Assembly: GCF_028502605.1 (NCBI RefSeq)
Contig: NC_079234.1
Span: 2,108,001-2,172,000 of the forward strand
From: Trichoderma breve
Taxonomy: Eukaryota; Ascomycota; Sordariomycetes; Hypocreales; Hypocreaceae
DNA length: 64,000 nucleotides
Direction of reading: 5' to 3'
In this document: piece by piece, positions 52,325-64,000 of the stretch
Numbering within the stretch: the stretch's first letter is position 1
How the letters are laid out: the number at the start of each line of letters is the position of its first letter
Made by a program: the position numbers and the translations under genes
The notes under the pieces: generated by a model
What the model was told of the DNA's origin: nothing
Database searches by the model: none
What the model saw: the letters and a program-made list of their open reading frames with translations, nothing else

Positions 52325-52949
52325 TCAACGACGAAATGCGAGTCTTTCCTATTTCGGTGTCCACACACAGGGCACCCCGCTAGAATAAACTACAGCCTAG
52401 CAAACGTGTAAATAAGAATTAACGAATTGTGCTCTACCAAGAGGCCAAGCACCACATACTGAATATAGACTACAAGAATAAAAAAGAGAAAATAAATGAA
52501 TAAATAAAAACAACATCATAACTCAAAGTCAGTGTTTTTGGTAAAATAAACTCAAAATATTATATAATACAAAGATATTTAATCATAGAGAAAATATTAC
52601 AAAATAAAGTAGCTATAATCAAAAAAAAAATACTTATATATAATGATTAAAGATAGCTAAACTTAACTGGGGTAAAATATGCTTGGCCGATTATGTAATA
52701 TTTCTTATCCGGGTAGTAAATATTTACTAGGCGACATGTGACGTTAGATCATGGAGCTTATGATAGCGAGGAGGTAAATCGCTTGCCGTGCAATATCGGA
52801 GCTTCGCGCCAGTTGATATCAATCAATCTCGGTCATATTTGCGCAGAAACCTGTGTGCCATGATACTTCCGCGCCGCTAGCTACCCAATCGTGGCCTGGT
52901 GAACCGTGTGGAACTTTTCTCCGTGTGGCCTCGCCAGAAATCCGTCACG
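52325..52949. other. AT-rich intergenic block
   Basis: Between 52430 and 52745 the sequence is strongly AT-rich with many TA and AAA/TTT strings, unlike flanking DNA. No coding frame. It could be a decayed (possibly RIP-mutated) repeat or AT-rich spacer; no repeat ends are visible. Confidence 0.5.
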
Positions 52950-55900
52950 ATGCAAGATGAGCTTCTTCCCTCTGAAGTCGAGCAAGTTGAATCGGTTAGT
53001 TCTTGTAGCCCTCTTCCTGTGAAGGTTGGTATTCGTTAAAAGCATCACTGCTAATTGTGGCAAAGCTGATTCTTTCTCTCTATGAACCAGCTTCACCCAG
53101 CACGATTTCCAAAACACAGGCAACGTTATCACGGTTACAAGGTTCACCACAAGCATGGTCGCTCGCCCACCACCTGCTTGGGCGCCGAGACGAGAAAGTC
53201 AAGTTTTTCGGCGCGCTCACCATCATCGTTAAGCTGAATACCGAAAGGCATGTTGGCCATTCGATCCATTGTGGCCTGAACTTCATGGCTGACCTCGACC
53301 AGTGCTTCTCTTACCGATGGCGATGCCACAGAGCTTCTCGTCTCGCTCTTGGGATGGTACATAGGGGCCGTGCAACAAAAGATGGGATCACTCGTCGTAC
53401 GGAAGCTTTCATCTGCCTTGTCGACCTATTTCCTGTATTTCCACCGGCTGTGCAGCCGCTACATCTTTCATCTTCTGGTTAGTCTGGCATCAAATCGAGC
53501 CTGGCAGCCTGGCACAATCGATGAATCTGTGGATTTCAACGCCATATCAGAAAGCCTTACGGGAGTCCATTTACATGCAGCTATCTTGGTGATTAGCAAC
53601 ATTCTCGAAGATGTTGCTCGTATCGACCTGAACGCTGCAAGCAAGTACGCAACTCACCTCCCCCACGGTAGCCATGTTCAAGCGTCACTAACCTGAACCA
53701 GCGTCGGGCTCTACGACTCTGTTCTCGCAAACACTTCGGATTCTGTAACGCTCATCACCATGTGCATGAGCCGAGATGGTACTTCTCCGGAGGTCAAACA
53801 AGATGCGCTGAGGTGTCTTCAGGTGGGTGGCTACATGTCTGGTTAGGCGTATCAAACGATGCAGGGAAGCTAATAGATGTCTGCCTGCCAGTCCTGGGTG
53901 AACTTTGCTCAAAAAACATCAGCACGAAACAGTTACATTGCCGATTCTCTGCGTCCCCTTATCGGAGGCTCCATCAACGCCTTGATGGTAGAGGACTTGT
54001 ACAATGCAGCCGCGGAACTACTTATTGATGTGCTCTTCAATTGGCCTTCTCTGTTCACCGAGCAGCACTACACGGCGCTTTCCAATGTCCTCGATACGGC
54101 GTGGTTTCATAATCTTTACGACCAATTAATCCAAGGCGACGGTGATTTTGAGGCAACACAACTCGGATACGTGCTTCTCGCTTTTGGCGAAGCTAGGATA
54201 CAAATCCTTATTCAAGACGACAACGACCAGAACCGGAATATACTATCTAGATTATGCGGTTTGCTTGCGGCTGATGGCTACCCCGTTGCTGAGAACAAGA
54301 TTTTCGTTCCTGCCATTGAGTTTTGGTCGACGTTCACGGAATTCGTGTCAGATATGGAGATGGAATCAACCTCGGCAAGCTCACTAACCACGATCATGAT
54401 TCCATACATCTTTCAAGCAACGTCGCACGCATGGAAGAAGATCATCTATCCACCAGCAGATGAATTTCACTCATGGGACTCGGTTGATCGCGTTGGGTTC
54501 AATGATGCCAGAAAAGATGTGGTGGACTTCCTGCAAGCCGTCTATGTTTTGATTGGGCCGAAACTCGTCGAGACTTTCTCCTCATTGATACTATCCACCT
54601 TGGCAAACTCCTCTTGGCTGGAACTGGAGTCGGCTATATTTTGCCTGGGAGGCTTGGCAGACTGCAGTCAAGAAGACCCGCGCTGTGATAGCTCGCTTGC
54701 TGCTGTCTTTTCATCACCACTGTTTTCAGCACTTCGAAGTGGTCAGAAAAACATACCAGCTCGACTTAGGCAGACCTGCCTCACCCTGATCGAGCAGTAC
54801 ACAGAATACTTTGAAAGGAACACTCACCTTCTCCCTACTGCGCTCAGTCTTCTATTCAAAGAGGTGTCGGATCACTCAATGGCCTTGCCAGCATCCAAGT
54901 CCATCCATCGACTCTGCTCATCTTGTCGGTTACATCTCTATCCCGAAATGGACAATCTACTGGCCGAGTATCAGAAGTTGATCGCTACGGCGTCCCTCGA
55001 TTGCATTTCTCGTGAGAAGATTGTTGGTGCGCTTGCGTCCATTGCTCAAGCTAATCCAGAAGATGACGAGAGGTATGCCGCTTGTTCAGGGCTACTTGCT
55101 TTCATACAAGACGATGTGCAAAAATCTATGACACTGGTGAATATCACCAATGATGAAGCATTACCGCATCAAATGGAAATGCCTTGCCCTGATATCGCCC
55201 CTCAAGAGCACATTGGCTTGCATATTGCGCTGAGGGCCCTGAGGTGTCTAGCAAGCATGGGAAAGGGTCTACAGTCACCTCCGGAGTTCTCTATTGATCT
55301 CGAGGCAGTTTCTCCTCAGAAGGTACAGACGCCTAAACTGGTTGAGCTTCAGAAACAAGTCATAGGCATCATCGTCGAGATCCAGAACGTATTCAAGGGA
55401 AGTTCGGAAGTCACGGAGCTCATATGCAGCGTTCTTCGCAGCGGCTTCTCCGAAACCGAGCCGGGGCCGTTCGTTCTCACCCCCGATGATATAGTAGCTT
55501 TTCTGGTGGGACATTCAAAAGACACACCTAGAATTGGCATCATTGTCAGCATGGCGTGTTCGTTTGTTAGTTCCCTATCTCCCCACACGATAGGCCAGTA
55601 TCACAAGATACTCTCAGAGGTTCTTGTTTGGGTAATCGGGCTGTTGAAACAGCTTCCCGGTAAGAAGCTCGATAAATTTTACCTCGGAGTGATAACACCC
55701 TATATTAACATGCAAGAGCAGAACCCGGAGCAGAGCCTGAACTTGTGCAGAACGGCATTGATCTCGTGAGCCGGCTGCTGACGAGGAGCCCTGGCACTTT
55801 TATCAGACTCGAACCATCAGACGCAATCGAGTTCTTTTTCCTATTCACATTGCAAGTTTTGGATGGAAAGGAGCCGTTGCCTAAGGCAGCCGCCGCCGAA

Positions 55901-56401
55901 TTTTGGGTACGCAATTCTTGAAAGCCCCCCTGCCATTCATGATCGTGGCATCTTGCAGCTTGCTAACACTTGAACAGACTGCGTTTGTCGGCACGCGAGG
56001 AGATGAAGAAGAGCTGCAGGACACTTTCCAGAGGGCTATGGATACTCTAGGGCCATTGCTTGGCCAATCCCTTGCCCGAAACATTGGAGGCAACGCCCTG
56101 CGTAGTGAGCTGGATCGACTGTGTGAACCCTTGAGGAAGCTTGTGACCAGATACCCAATGTCCAAAGACTGGCTCCAGTCCGGGCTGGACCATCCTTCAT
56201 TCCCGAGCGAAAAGGTTTCAGCAGAGCAGAAGTCGCTCTTTGTGAAGAAAATAATCAGGTACACTACATATGTTATGGGTTTCATTCATAACTGCTGTGC
56301 TAACTCATATCTATAGTCTTAGAGGCTCTCGAACGACAAATCAGGTCGTAAGAGATTTCTGGTTATCCGCGAGGGGTGCCAACTTTGCATACGCATCATG
56401 A
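52950..56401 (+). CDS. Importin-beta family karyopherin (importin-13/transportin-3-like)
   Basis: Eight exons: 52950-52994, 53066-53247, 53303-53644, 53702-53822, 53892-55659, 55722-55906, 55978-56258 and 56317-56401; 1002 residues. The N-terminus shows an importin-beta N-type segment (WSLAHHLLGRRDEKVKFFGA). The rest is HEAT-repeat helical sequence (SALSTYFLYFHRLCSRYIFH, EDLYNAAAELLIDVL, FLQAVYVLIGPKLVETFS), and the C-terminus LRGSRTTNQVVRDFWLSARG is typical of this karyopherin branch. It carries cargo across nuclear pores with Ran-GTP. Intron 2 is GC-AG (53248-53302), forced by frame (NTESASLTDGD). The acceptor of intron 55660-55721 is a choice; 55718 also keeps frame, adding one residue. 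The assignment to importin-13 rather than transportin-3 (Mtr10) is uncertain. Confidence 0.88.
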
Positions 56402-56658
56402 GTCGACAATGGCCTGGGTTGGTCATGATTCCGTGACAGGATAGAAAGAGAAGCAAAAGATACACAATACCATAGATATGCAATCACATGTTTACCCCCA
56501 TGTTATGTTCTGTGCCGAGTGTGGTTGGCCAAATCAATATTGGCGACTGCTATCATCATACTCATACATGCCTATACTATACAGGGTGATCTTACACTCA
56601 ACGGACAAGGAAATATGACGTGCAAAAGTTCAAGACGCTGATACCCCCGAAAGACTTC

Positions 56659-57977
56659 TTACAGCCCAACTGCAGTTTTCACGATATCCATCGTTTCCTT
56701 TGCACTTTCCTGGGCTTTGCGTGCACCGTGTTGCTCTATCTTGTCAAGATACGAATCATTTGCACTTAGATCGAGATATCGATCCCGAATGCCTTGTAAC
56801 CCAGTCAATAGAGCATCTGCGACTGCTTCTTTGAAGATTTTGGGTGATGCATCAGCATATGCTTGAGCCAGTTGAGCCGGACTGCGCCTTTCTGTATCAA
56901 AGACTGAGAAGATTTCCAGCAAGTTGGAGATGCCTGGGCGTGTAGCTGGATCATAGGAGATTCCTGGGGTTGAGTCTGTCAGGGCGGTGGCGATCTTGGA
57001 GCGAATGTCCTGCGGCGAATCGGTGATTAAGATTCTGGACCGCTGTGCTTCGTGAGACTTTGACATTTTACTTGTGGGTTCCGTCAGGGACATGATGCGC
57101 TGGGCGGGGGCTGTCTTTCAGTGAGCTGGCTGTGGGTAAGATGAAAGGGGAAGAGGGTGATGGCATCAAGCATACAGACGATGGTCTCTGGGTGGACGAG
57201 ATGGTTTCCGTACGCATGGTTGAAGTTTGTGACACATTCACGTGCAAACTCCAGGTGTTGTTGCTGGTCATGGCCGACGGGCACATGAGTTGCCCTTGGG
57301 GTAAACTCATCAGCCACTGTGTTGATCTAGATCTGGGAGAGACATATATTGCCAAGCTTACCGGTGGACGAGGATGTCAGCGGCCTGCAGCACGGGATAC
57401 GAAAATAAGCCCAGCTTCAGTCGGGAGCCGACAGATTTGTTCTCCAGCGTTGAGGATGAGGCCAGACTGAGTTTGCTCTGAGGCGGGTTCAGTGTCAACA
57501 GGGGATTTGTTTGAAGGCCAGTTTGGGTGTCTATCTACCTTCCACTGCGTCATTCTCGACAGGTATCCTACGGAGGCAGTACAAGCAAGAATCCACATGA
57601 GCTCAGAGTGAGCCGGCACCTACAGGCAAACGTTATTTCATAATTCGCAGCAACGCTTAGACTAAAGGGAAAAGGAAACCAACGGAAGATTGGTAAAAAA
57701 TGGTGCATCGCTCGGGATCCAAGCCAATGGCAAGGAGGGCGGCCAGAACTTCTCTCTTGCGCTGCCTCAGCGTCTCGGGCTTCTGCGGGACGGTAATAGC
57801 ATGGAGGTCAACGATGGAGTAGATCAGCTTGGTCGAGGCTTGCTCCTCTCGTTGAAGATTGACCCATTGCCTCAGAGCTCCGACATAATTGCCTAGATGC
57901 GGCACTCCGGTGGGTTGGATGCCGGAGAAGACGACACGAGGCCGTAGCGATTGCTTTGCTACAGTGAGTCGTTGCAT
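56659..57977 (-). CDS. msw1: Tryptophanyl-tRNA synthetase, mitochondrial type
   Basis: Charges mitochondrial tRNA-Trp. Exons (minus) 57977-57684, 57619-57539, 57477-57362, 57294-57176 and 57110-56659 encode 353 residues. Class I motifs: [20 protein letters not shown] contains the HIGH-like HLGN, and [14 protein letters not shown] contains [25 protein letters not shown] and [20 protein letters not shown] are hallmark TrpRS blocks. The compact, bacterial-type length and an N-terminus rich in basic and hydroxylated residues ([14 protein letters not shown]) fit a mitochondrial enzyme. All four splices restore conserved blocks ([13 protein letters not shown]). The stop lies 257 bases from the convergent karyopherin stop. 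Confidence 0.95.
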
Positions 57978-58425
57978 CTATGCCGCCCGTGATTCAACTC
58001 TTTTCTTTCTTTTCTTTTTCCTCTTTTTTTTTTCTTTTTCCTTTTTTCTTCTTCCTCTGTTAGTTGCCTTTATTTATCTCATCAGCAATATAGAATGAAT
58101 CAATGGACTGAAGTGGAAAAAAAGTTTCAGGCCTTGCATGATTTCGGGAGCAGAATTTCCATATCGGCGCTAGTGAGTTTAAGCTACAGCATTTGGCTGG
58201 CTTAAACGGGTGCTAAATTGTTTAAATTGGGTACCTGTTTCTGTTTGGTGCTCCAATTGCTACGAGCAGTCGTGTGAGGGTATATGATTGTTACATACAA
58301 GTTGAAGTATACAAGACTATTTTTTGATAGACAAGCAAAGCAAAAGCAAAGTGAAACAAAACCTGCAATCCAGACTCCAAACCGTGTAAAGATAGACAGA
58401 GAGACTCATAAATAAACATGCGCCT
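57978..58425. other. Intergenic region, no gene seen
   Basis: 448 bases between two minus-strand genes. A long T/C tract (57999-58060) is next to the TrpRS start and would be A/G-rich in its leader. Nothing coding. Confidence 0.6.
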
Positions 58426-59524
58426 TCACCCAGCTGCAGAAGAGTCAGCAGTGACTTCCATCTCATCGTTGCCCTGATCCGAGTCCGGCACCGTCGCAAA
58501 GTTGAGGTGCTTCCAGTCCTCGAGCTCCTCGGTGATGGACCTCATACGGTCTCTGATGCTCTCAATGGCGTAGCTGCCCAGCAACAGCCGCAATGGCGGA
58601 TACGAGCAGTGGCCCAGCTGCCAGACCAGCTCGGCGCACTTGACGGCGCTGGTGGGCTGGCGATCGCCCAGCCACTGCACCATGCGCTTTGCGTGCAGGG
58701 CCGGCGAAGTCGAGGTCGAATAATGCTCGCTGGGCGGCTTGATGAAGAAATGGCCCCAGGTCGGCAGCGGGTTGGTGTCCGAGTCGGGCTCGTCGCGCCG
58801 CACCAGGCCGGGCTCGATCAGCGTCGCCTTGACGTGGAAGGCGTCCGTCTCGTACAGCAGCGCCTCGATCAAGCCCTCGACGGCGTACTTGGAGGCGCAA
58901 TAGGGTCCTAATCCGGGGACTCCCAGGGCGCCGGACGTTGAGCTGAAGATGAGGTAGCGGCCGGCCTGCTGGCGACGGAAGTAGGGCAGCGTGGCGTGGA
59001 TGATGTGCAGCGTGCCCATGAAGTTTGTCTCAAACTGGTTGCGCAGGTCGTGCTCGTCCTGGTCCTCGCAGGCGCCGATGACGCCGTAGCCCGAGCAGTT
59101 GGCGACGACGTCGACGCGGCCGAAGCGGTCCATGACCTGCCGGAAGACGCGGTTGACAGACTCGCGCGACCGCACGTCGCACAGCAGGCCCAGGCAGTTC
59201 TCGTGGATGCCCTGCATGTCCTCGGGCCGCGACTCGAAGACGCGGCCGACGGAGCAGACAAGATCGCCGTGCGAGAGGGCGGACTTGACCAGCGACCGGC
59301 CCATGTGACCGGTGCCGCCAAAGATCTGATTGAAATATCACGACGAATCAGTCATTTTGGGGGAATTTCTCGATAGAATTTTGAAATTTCATATGAAAGG
59401 ACAAGGAAGGACAAACAATCCAAACCAGCTGCTTTGTCGGCCCGTTGGGCACAGGCGGATCGCAGCTCGCCGGCAGCTGCAGTCGCGGACGCGACGCTTC
59501 GCCCGACTCGCTGCGGTTCTCCAT
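58426..59524 (-). CDS. Short-chain dehydrogenase/reductase
   Basis: Exons (minus) 59524-59417 and 59325-58426 give 335 residues. Residues 1-36 are a hydrophilic lead (MENRSESGEASRPRLQLPAS). Splicing then joins QLVWI to IFGGTGHMGRSLVK, restoring the Rossmann nucleotide loop (GGTGHMG). Further SDR motifs are LCDVRSRESV, VANCSGYGVIGA (in place of NNAG), FSSTSGALG with the catalytic Ser and GPYCASKYAVEGL with the Tyr-x-x-x-Lys pair, followed by IEPGLVRRDE. The coding strand is unusually GC-rich for the window. The substrate is unknown. A product beginning at the internal Met59304 codon would lack the dinucleotide loop, so the two-exon form is preferred. Confidence 0.9.
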
Positions 59525-60119
59525 GATTTCGAATTCGACACAACTGACAGTCGAATTCTCCCAGGTTTGAAGTCTACGCCTCTTGGCAGTGCAGCAGCCG
59601 CGTCTCGCCGGAACAAGGCATAGACGTCGGGCGATACTGTGTGAATAGCGAAAGTGTCATTTCTCGAGGCGTTTGAGCTGAAGGGAAAGGCGAGATGCCG
59701 ATGCAGCCTTGTCTTGTTTTATAAAGGACACACCGCCAAGGGGGGCTATGGGCTATTGATTAGGTTCCATCCGAACAGGTCCGTCGTCAGTCAGTTCAGC
59801 CCTTTTTTTTTTTTTTTTTTGGTTCCTCCGGGTTAGCCGTTGCTCGGCCTTGTTGCCACCAAACGACATGGTGTTGAGGAATCTTGTCAAGTTCTACAAG
59901 CGCAGCTCCTTGGTGACAAGCTTAGTTTATTTAGTACTTTGAGATGGCGTTTCACATTGATTCTGTTTCATGCTTGCTTGAGGTTATGACTCAGTAAATG
60001 GCTTCATATTTCTTTCATCTGACAGCTAAGATACTAAACTACCCAGTGCTATTTATTTTATGTGGCTTGTTTTTTTTTAACGTTCATTCTTTTCTCGGCT
60101 ACCCCGAACCGGCCTTTTT
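59525..60119. other. Intergenic region, no gene seen
   Basis: About 595 bases between two minus-strand genes (promoter of the SDR, 3' end of the dioxygenase). A run of about 18 T lies at 59803-59820. No coding segment supported. Confidence 0.6.
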
Positions 60120-60838
60120 TTAGTTGAGATACTGGCTGACATAGTCCTTACGGATTTCGTTGCCGTCCAGCTCCGGAGCACGGTTCAGAGGAGTCCACTT
60201 TGGCTCATCCTTGAAGAGTCTCATGGCATGCACATACTAATCAATAGATAGCGGGTTAGTTTGGTGTTGATGGTTGATGAGTAATGAATGAAACACGGCA
60301 GGTATATGCGATGAAAGACAGAGGAAGAGAGTTTTAAATGAAGAAGAAGAAAAATGAAAATTTCTCACGTTAGACTCATCAGTAGTGAATCGATGAAAGA
60401 TGCCCGCGGGAAGGATGATGAGGTCGTCCTTTTCCAGCTGGATGCGCACCCACTCGTCGCCCTGGTTGCGCACGTCAAAGTAGCCCTGGCCGCCGCGGAT
60501 GTAGCGAATCTCTTCGTCCTCGTGCAGGTGCTCGTTGAAGAACATCTTGACCTTGTCCTCGTACACGTCGCCCATCTTCTCGGGTGACACGACAATCTCG
60601 TCGCGGTTCTTGTAGCCGCGGTTGGCCGCCAGCACATCCACCTCGCTGGTCGCGGGCAGGTGGTGGTAGAGCACGCCCAGGCTGGCCAGCGCATCCGCCG
60701 TCACCTCACGGCCGGAATCGTGAGGCAGACGCTGGTCACCCTTTGCAGTTGCGATGCCCGCGTTAGCACAGAGCCGTGCAACTGAGGCCGGCTGGTTGGG
60801 AGGCTTACCGGCAGGTTGTCGTACATGTAGGCCTTCAT
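60120..60838 (-). CDS. adi1: Acireductone dioxygenase (methionine salvage)
   Basis: Oxidises acireductone to 2-keto-4-methylthiobutyrate and formate in methionine salvage. Exons (minus) 60838-60809, 60740-60369 and 60236-60120 encode 172 residues, the usual size. The cupin metal site is visible: [20 protein letters not shown] (two His and a Glu) and [11 protein letters not shown] (third His). The splices rebuild [13 protein letters not shown] and [20 protein letters not shown]. Metal (Fe or Ni) decides the product and cannot be told. The start at [13 protein letters not shown] matches relatives; an in-frame ATG upstream near 60907 gives a longer N-terminus and is less likely. Confidence 0.95.
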
Positions 60839-61648
60839 CTTGAACGGCTGGGCTTTTTGTTCTACGTTATGAGGGGTTTCTGGGAGGTTGAAGATGGGCA
60901 GCGTCATGTCATGGCGAAAAAACAACGTCAATTATTTAAGGACGGAATCATCGAATCAGAGCGCCCCACCAGCCAACGCGCGCCCCCCAAGAAGCAAGCT
61001 TACAGGTACATTTCAGCAAGTACATCTGTTGAGCTCACTTCAAATCACACTACATGTACTCTTTGCCGTGATGATTGGGATTTCTGTTGCAAAAGGAAAA
61101 AGAGGAGAAATAAGCCCTAGAGTGGTCCAACATCCAACTATCGGTGTTCTCGAGAGTGGGCGGCGGAGCAGGCCCTGGCCGTGAAGACTAATCAATCGCA
61201 TGCTCAGGGCGAGATGAACAGGTATCAAATACTGGAAGCCATATGGAGCTGCATCAACTGTTGGGGGACCGGAATGGCGAAATCTAGCTTCAAATGCGCA
61301 GAAACTGGCGCTTCTAAATCCATGTAACATGATTGGATTCTTGCGCTGCATACAGAGTAGCTTCGTCCCAATTGTGGTTCAAGTGTCCGATTATGTTATC
61401 ATCCAGGAACTGTCTGGGATTCTGACTGACCCCACGCAAGCCCCTCCTTCAGAAAATACGTCATACTCTAGTTAGAGGTACCTAAGCTCTTACCTGGTAC
61501 CAGGCCCTGGCAGTTGATCCACCAATGGAACTGAGCTGACCTAACTTGGACTCAGACAGGTACTTTGGTTCTCATCAGCCATACAAACAAAGTGGACTTA
61601 ACCTTCTTCAACAGCCAACACAAACTCAACCGTCGTTCTCGTTCAAAC
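60839..61648. other. Divergent promoter, no gene seen
   Basis: About 810 bases between the dioxygenase and FUN14 genes. Contains two GGTACC-like strings near 61480-61500 and TACATGTA near 61052. Nothing coding supported. Confidence 0.55.
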
Positions 61649-62272
61649 ATGATCACAAGGCAACTTCCCGCTCTCCGCTATTCCAGGAGGCTCCTCCTCG
61701 GAACCATCAGCACCGGCGTCTGTTACGGAGCCTTTGCAGCCAATTCCCCCGTTCGCTTCGACTCCCGCCAAAACCAAAAGTCGCCTCCCCCGGCGAGTCA
61801 GCCTGCAGCCAATCCTTCAGAACCATTACTCTCGCCTCGCAGCATCCGGCAGATATCCGCTGGCAGCATTGTCGGTCAGTAAACCATCCAATGCAGAGTT
61901 TCACTCGGCTATTGCTATTCGCCACTCTCAAAGAAGAACCAGTTGATTCTCATGCCCTCCCCTTAGGATTTGGAACTGGTCTCCTCGTTTCTTTCTTTTC
62001 CCGCACCCTTGTATTCATTGGTGGAGTGATGGCGGCATTTTACCATGTAAGTGCTTACGTGACTGTCAACTCCTACGCCTAGTGTCTTCCTTGACAATGG
62101 TTTTAACACAATCAAGCTCGCCTCCTCATATGGGCTAGGCCTACCGAGCATTGTTCATTCTCACAAGCTTCTCACGGATAAGATCCCCCTCTTAAAATAT
62201 GGCACAGGAAATGGCTGGTTTGTAGCATCCTTCGGCTTAACCTTCATCTTGGCGGCATTTGTACGCCTCTAG
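61649..62272 (+). CDS. FUN14-family mitochondrial outer-membrane protein
   Basis: Exons 61649-61874, 61967-62046 and 62117-62272 give 153 residues. A basic, Arg-rich N-terminus (ITRQLPALRYSRRLLLGTIS) with one hydrophobic segment precedes a Pro/Ser linker. After SIRQISAGSIVGFGTGLLVS come glycine-rich membrane helices (FSRTLVFIGGVMAAFYH, VASFGLTFILAAFVRL) as in the FUN14 domain. Animal FUNDC1 recruits LC3 for mitophagy; a fungal role is not implied. I see no clear LIR-like motif. The stop is 68 bases from the stop of the convergent aminopeptidase gene. Confidence 0.85.
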
Positions 62273-62340
62273 GATGAGAGTTCCTTTTTCTAATTTTTTT
62301 TCTCTCATCTCTTCTTTTGACTGTTTTGAGAGGACTACTC

Positions 62341-64000
62341 CTAATCAATGTGCCGGGTCTCCCTTGTCAACCACGCTGTCGTAAGAGCATCATCCTCGAA
62401 GAACCCCTTGGTCTTCTCCAAAATTTCTGCGTTAGACGCATTTAACCACGCCTTCTCAGCTGCCGTGAGCAGGCTCTCATCTATCAGGTTCCTGCAGTAG
62501 GGGACCATGGTCACATGCTCAAACCCTAGGAACGGCTTGTCACCAAAGGAATACTTTGTCTTGACCTCCTTGACCATGACGATGTTCTCGATTCGGATTC
62601 CGAAACGGCCATCTTCATAGTATCCTGGTTCGTTTGATATGACATTTCCAGGAGCCAATGGAACTTCAGTGTACTGAATTCGGGTTCCAATACCGATGGG
62701 GCCCTCGTGGACATTCAAGAAAGACCCAACACCGTGGCCGGTACCATGTCGATAGTCTAATCCAGTACTCTGCTACTAGTTAGTAGAGTGAATACTTGCG
62801 AGGATTTGTAAACTTACCCAGAGATGCTGCCTAGCCAGTGAATCAAGAGCAAATCCAGTCGTTCCCTTGGGGAAGACGGCCATGTCCAAGGCAATGTTAC
62901 CCTTTAGAACCAGTGTGTAGGCCTCTCTCTCGGCATCTGTAGGCTCTCCGAAATGCAGCGTCCGTGTCGTATCAGTTGTGCCGTCCAAAAACTGCGCTCC
63001 TGAATCACACAGGTATATGGCCTTTGGGTCAATGGTAGCGCAATTTCCACGTTCGGGGCCGTAATGAATAACAGCCGCGCTATACGTGTTTGTCAGTGTA
63101 TGGCCGGTGCTGGGGATATACCGAAAGGGATGCAGAGAGAATGGTATACTTACTTTGCACCAGTTGATGAGATGGTCGGGAATGATAGTCCGACAAAGTG
63201 CTCATGCTTAGATCGCAGTGCTTCCAACTTGTCAGCAGCCTCTACTTCGTCGAGCACAGCCTTTTTGTTTATGAGCTGGTCCTCGAGCCATGCGAAATAC
63301 TCAATCAGAGCAGCACCGTCTCGGATGTGGCACGCTCGCATTCCCTCCATTTCGGTCTCGTTCTTGACTGCTTTGGAATCACCAACTGGACTGCGGATCT
63401 CTTCAACTCCTGAGTCACCACCCAGTGCTCTCTTCAAGGCCCAAGAACCCTTATTAGACATGAGGAAGCTGCCTGCGTTACCGCTCTCCGCGCCCTGAGT
63501 AGAGGCCACAAACTGCTGGTGAAGCTGCTCCGCATCGCGGAAGAAGGCGTCGTATGGCTTGATGGCAACGTCGAATTTAGCCAAGTGCTCACGGCACTCT
63601 CCATCCAGCTTGGACTCGTCCACGTACAATGCTGCCCCTTTTGGCGTGATAACGGCGTACGAGAAGAAGACGGGGTTGTAAGGGATATCGTTGCCGCGCA
63701 AGTTGAAAAGCCAAGCTACCTCATCGAGCATCGAAATGAACACTCCGGGAGATTTCTTCTTCTCAAGCTCGGAAATGAGGTCGGATAGCTTGGCCTGTAC
63801 TGACTTGCCAGCGAATTTCTCAGATAGCACGGTGATGCGCTGCTGAGGTCGCGCAGGCCTCTCTCCGCCCCAGACCGCATCCACCAAGTTGACGTCAAGG
63901 GGGACCAAGTCAGACCCGCCGCTCTTGCGGATTTTCTCTGCGAGCTTCTTTGCTGCAGAGCCCGTGATCAAGGTCGAGTCCACGGCAACCTTCTTGCCTC
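62341..64000 (-). CDS. Xaa-Pro aminopeptidase (M24B), 5' partial
   Basis: Releases N-terminal residues before proline; cytosolic metalloenzyme. The start lies beyond the right edge. Exons in view (minus) are 64000(partial)-63154, 63079-62818 and 62769-62341. Creatinase-type N-terminal sequence ([20 protein letters not shown]) is followed by the catalytic pita-bread domain: [17 protein letters not shown] supplies two Asp ligands, [16 protein letters not shown] the His, and [19 protein letters not shown] the two Glu. It is cut by the window edge, not broken. The C-terminus ends TRETRHID. Fungal AMPP proteins match this pattern. Its 3' end faces the FUN14 gene. Confidence 0.95.

Noticed and set aside
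59030..59376. Long GC-rich frames opposite the SDR gene
   Set aside because: High GC on the coding strand makes stop-free antisense frames; SDR motifs lie only on the minus-strand frame.
58426..60838. Biosynthetic cluster formed by the SDR and dioxygenase
   Set aside because: Acireductone dioxygenase is a housekeeping methionine-salvage enzyme; no core synthase, transporter or cluster regulator is nearby.

Overview
The window is eukaryotic nuclear DNA from a filamentous ascomycete. The gene set (palB calpain, FHA-forkhead factor, Mei2-like protein, Dml1, Sgf73, an AspE-like septin) and the short introns (mostly 50-90 nt, GTAAGT/GTATGT-type donors, CTAAC/CTGAC-like branch sites) fit Sordariomycetes, probably Hypocreales (Trichoderma-like). 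The genus is inference. I saw no transposon ORF, CRISPR array, rRNA or convincing tRNA.

Twenty-five protein-coding genes are supported; two run off the edges (a Cdc25-type RasGEF at the left, an Xaa-Pro aminopeptidase at the right). I rebuilt exon joins by hand from splice motifs and reading-frame continuity, about 68 introns in all. Left part (1-17 kb): RasGEF, an acidic unknown protein, a secreted SGNH hydrolase, SAGA subunit Sgf73, a NOSIP-like RING protein, tafazzin and a Pho85-type CDK. Middle (17-40 kb): a septin-like GTPase, Dml1, poly(A) polymerase, a forkhead factor, Clu1, a 758-residue unknown protein, calpain PalB and a peroxisomal adenine-nucleotide-type carrier. Right part (42-64 kb): a C2H2 factor with two uORFs, a Mei2-like RNA-binding protein, an Slp1-type SUN protein, a derlin, an importin-13/transportin-3-like karyopherin, mitochondrial TrpRS, an SDR, acireductone dioxygenase, a FUN14 protein and Xaa-Pro aminopeptidase.

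This is ordinary housekeeping chromosome, not a metabolite cluster or mobile island. Neighbours are not functionally coupled as operons. Several genes share themes: mitochondria (tafazzin, Dml1, Clu1, mitochondrial TrpRS, FUN14), signalling (RasGEF, CDK, PalB), and mRNA/nuclear biology (Sgf73, PAP, Mei2, karyopherin). I found no clearly new multi-gene system. The most unusual signals are: a stop-free, frame-preserving intron inside the forkhead DNA-binding domain; two GC-AG introns sharing one donor sequence; a tandem uORF whose stop overlaps the main start as ATGA; four intergenic copies of the palindrome GTACATGTAC; a septin-like GTPase with degenerate motifs; and hidden terminal exons in the forkhead, carrier and palB genes.
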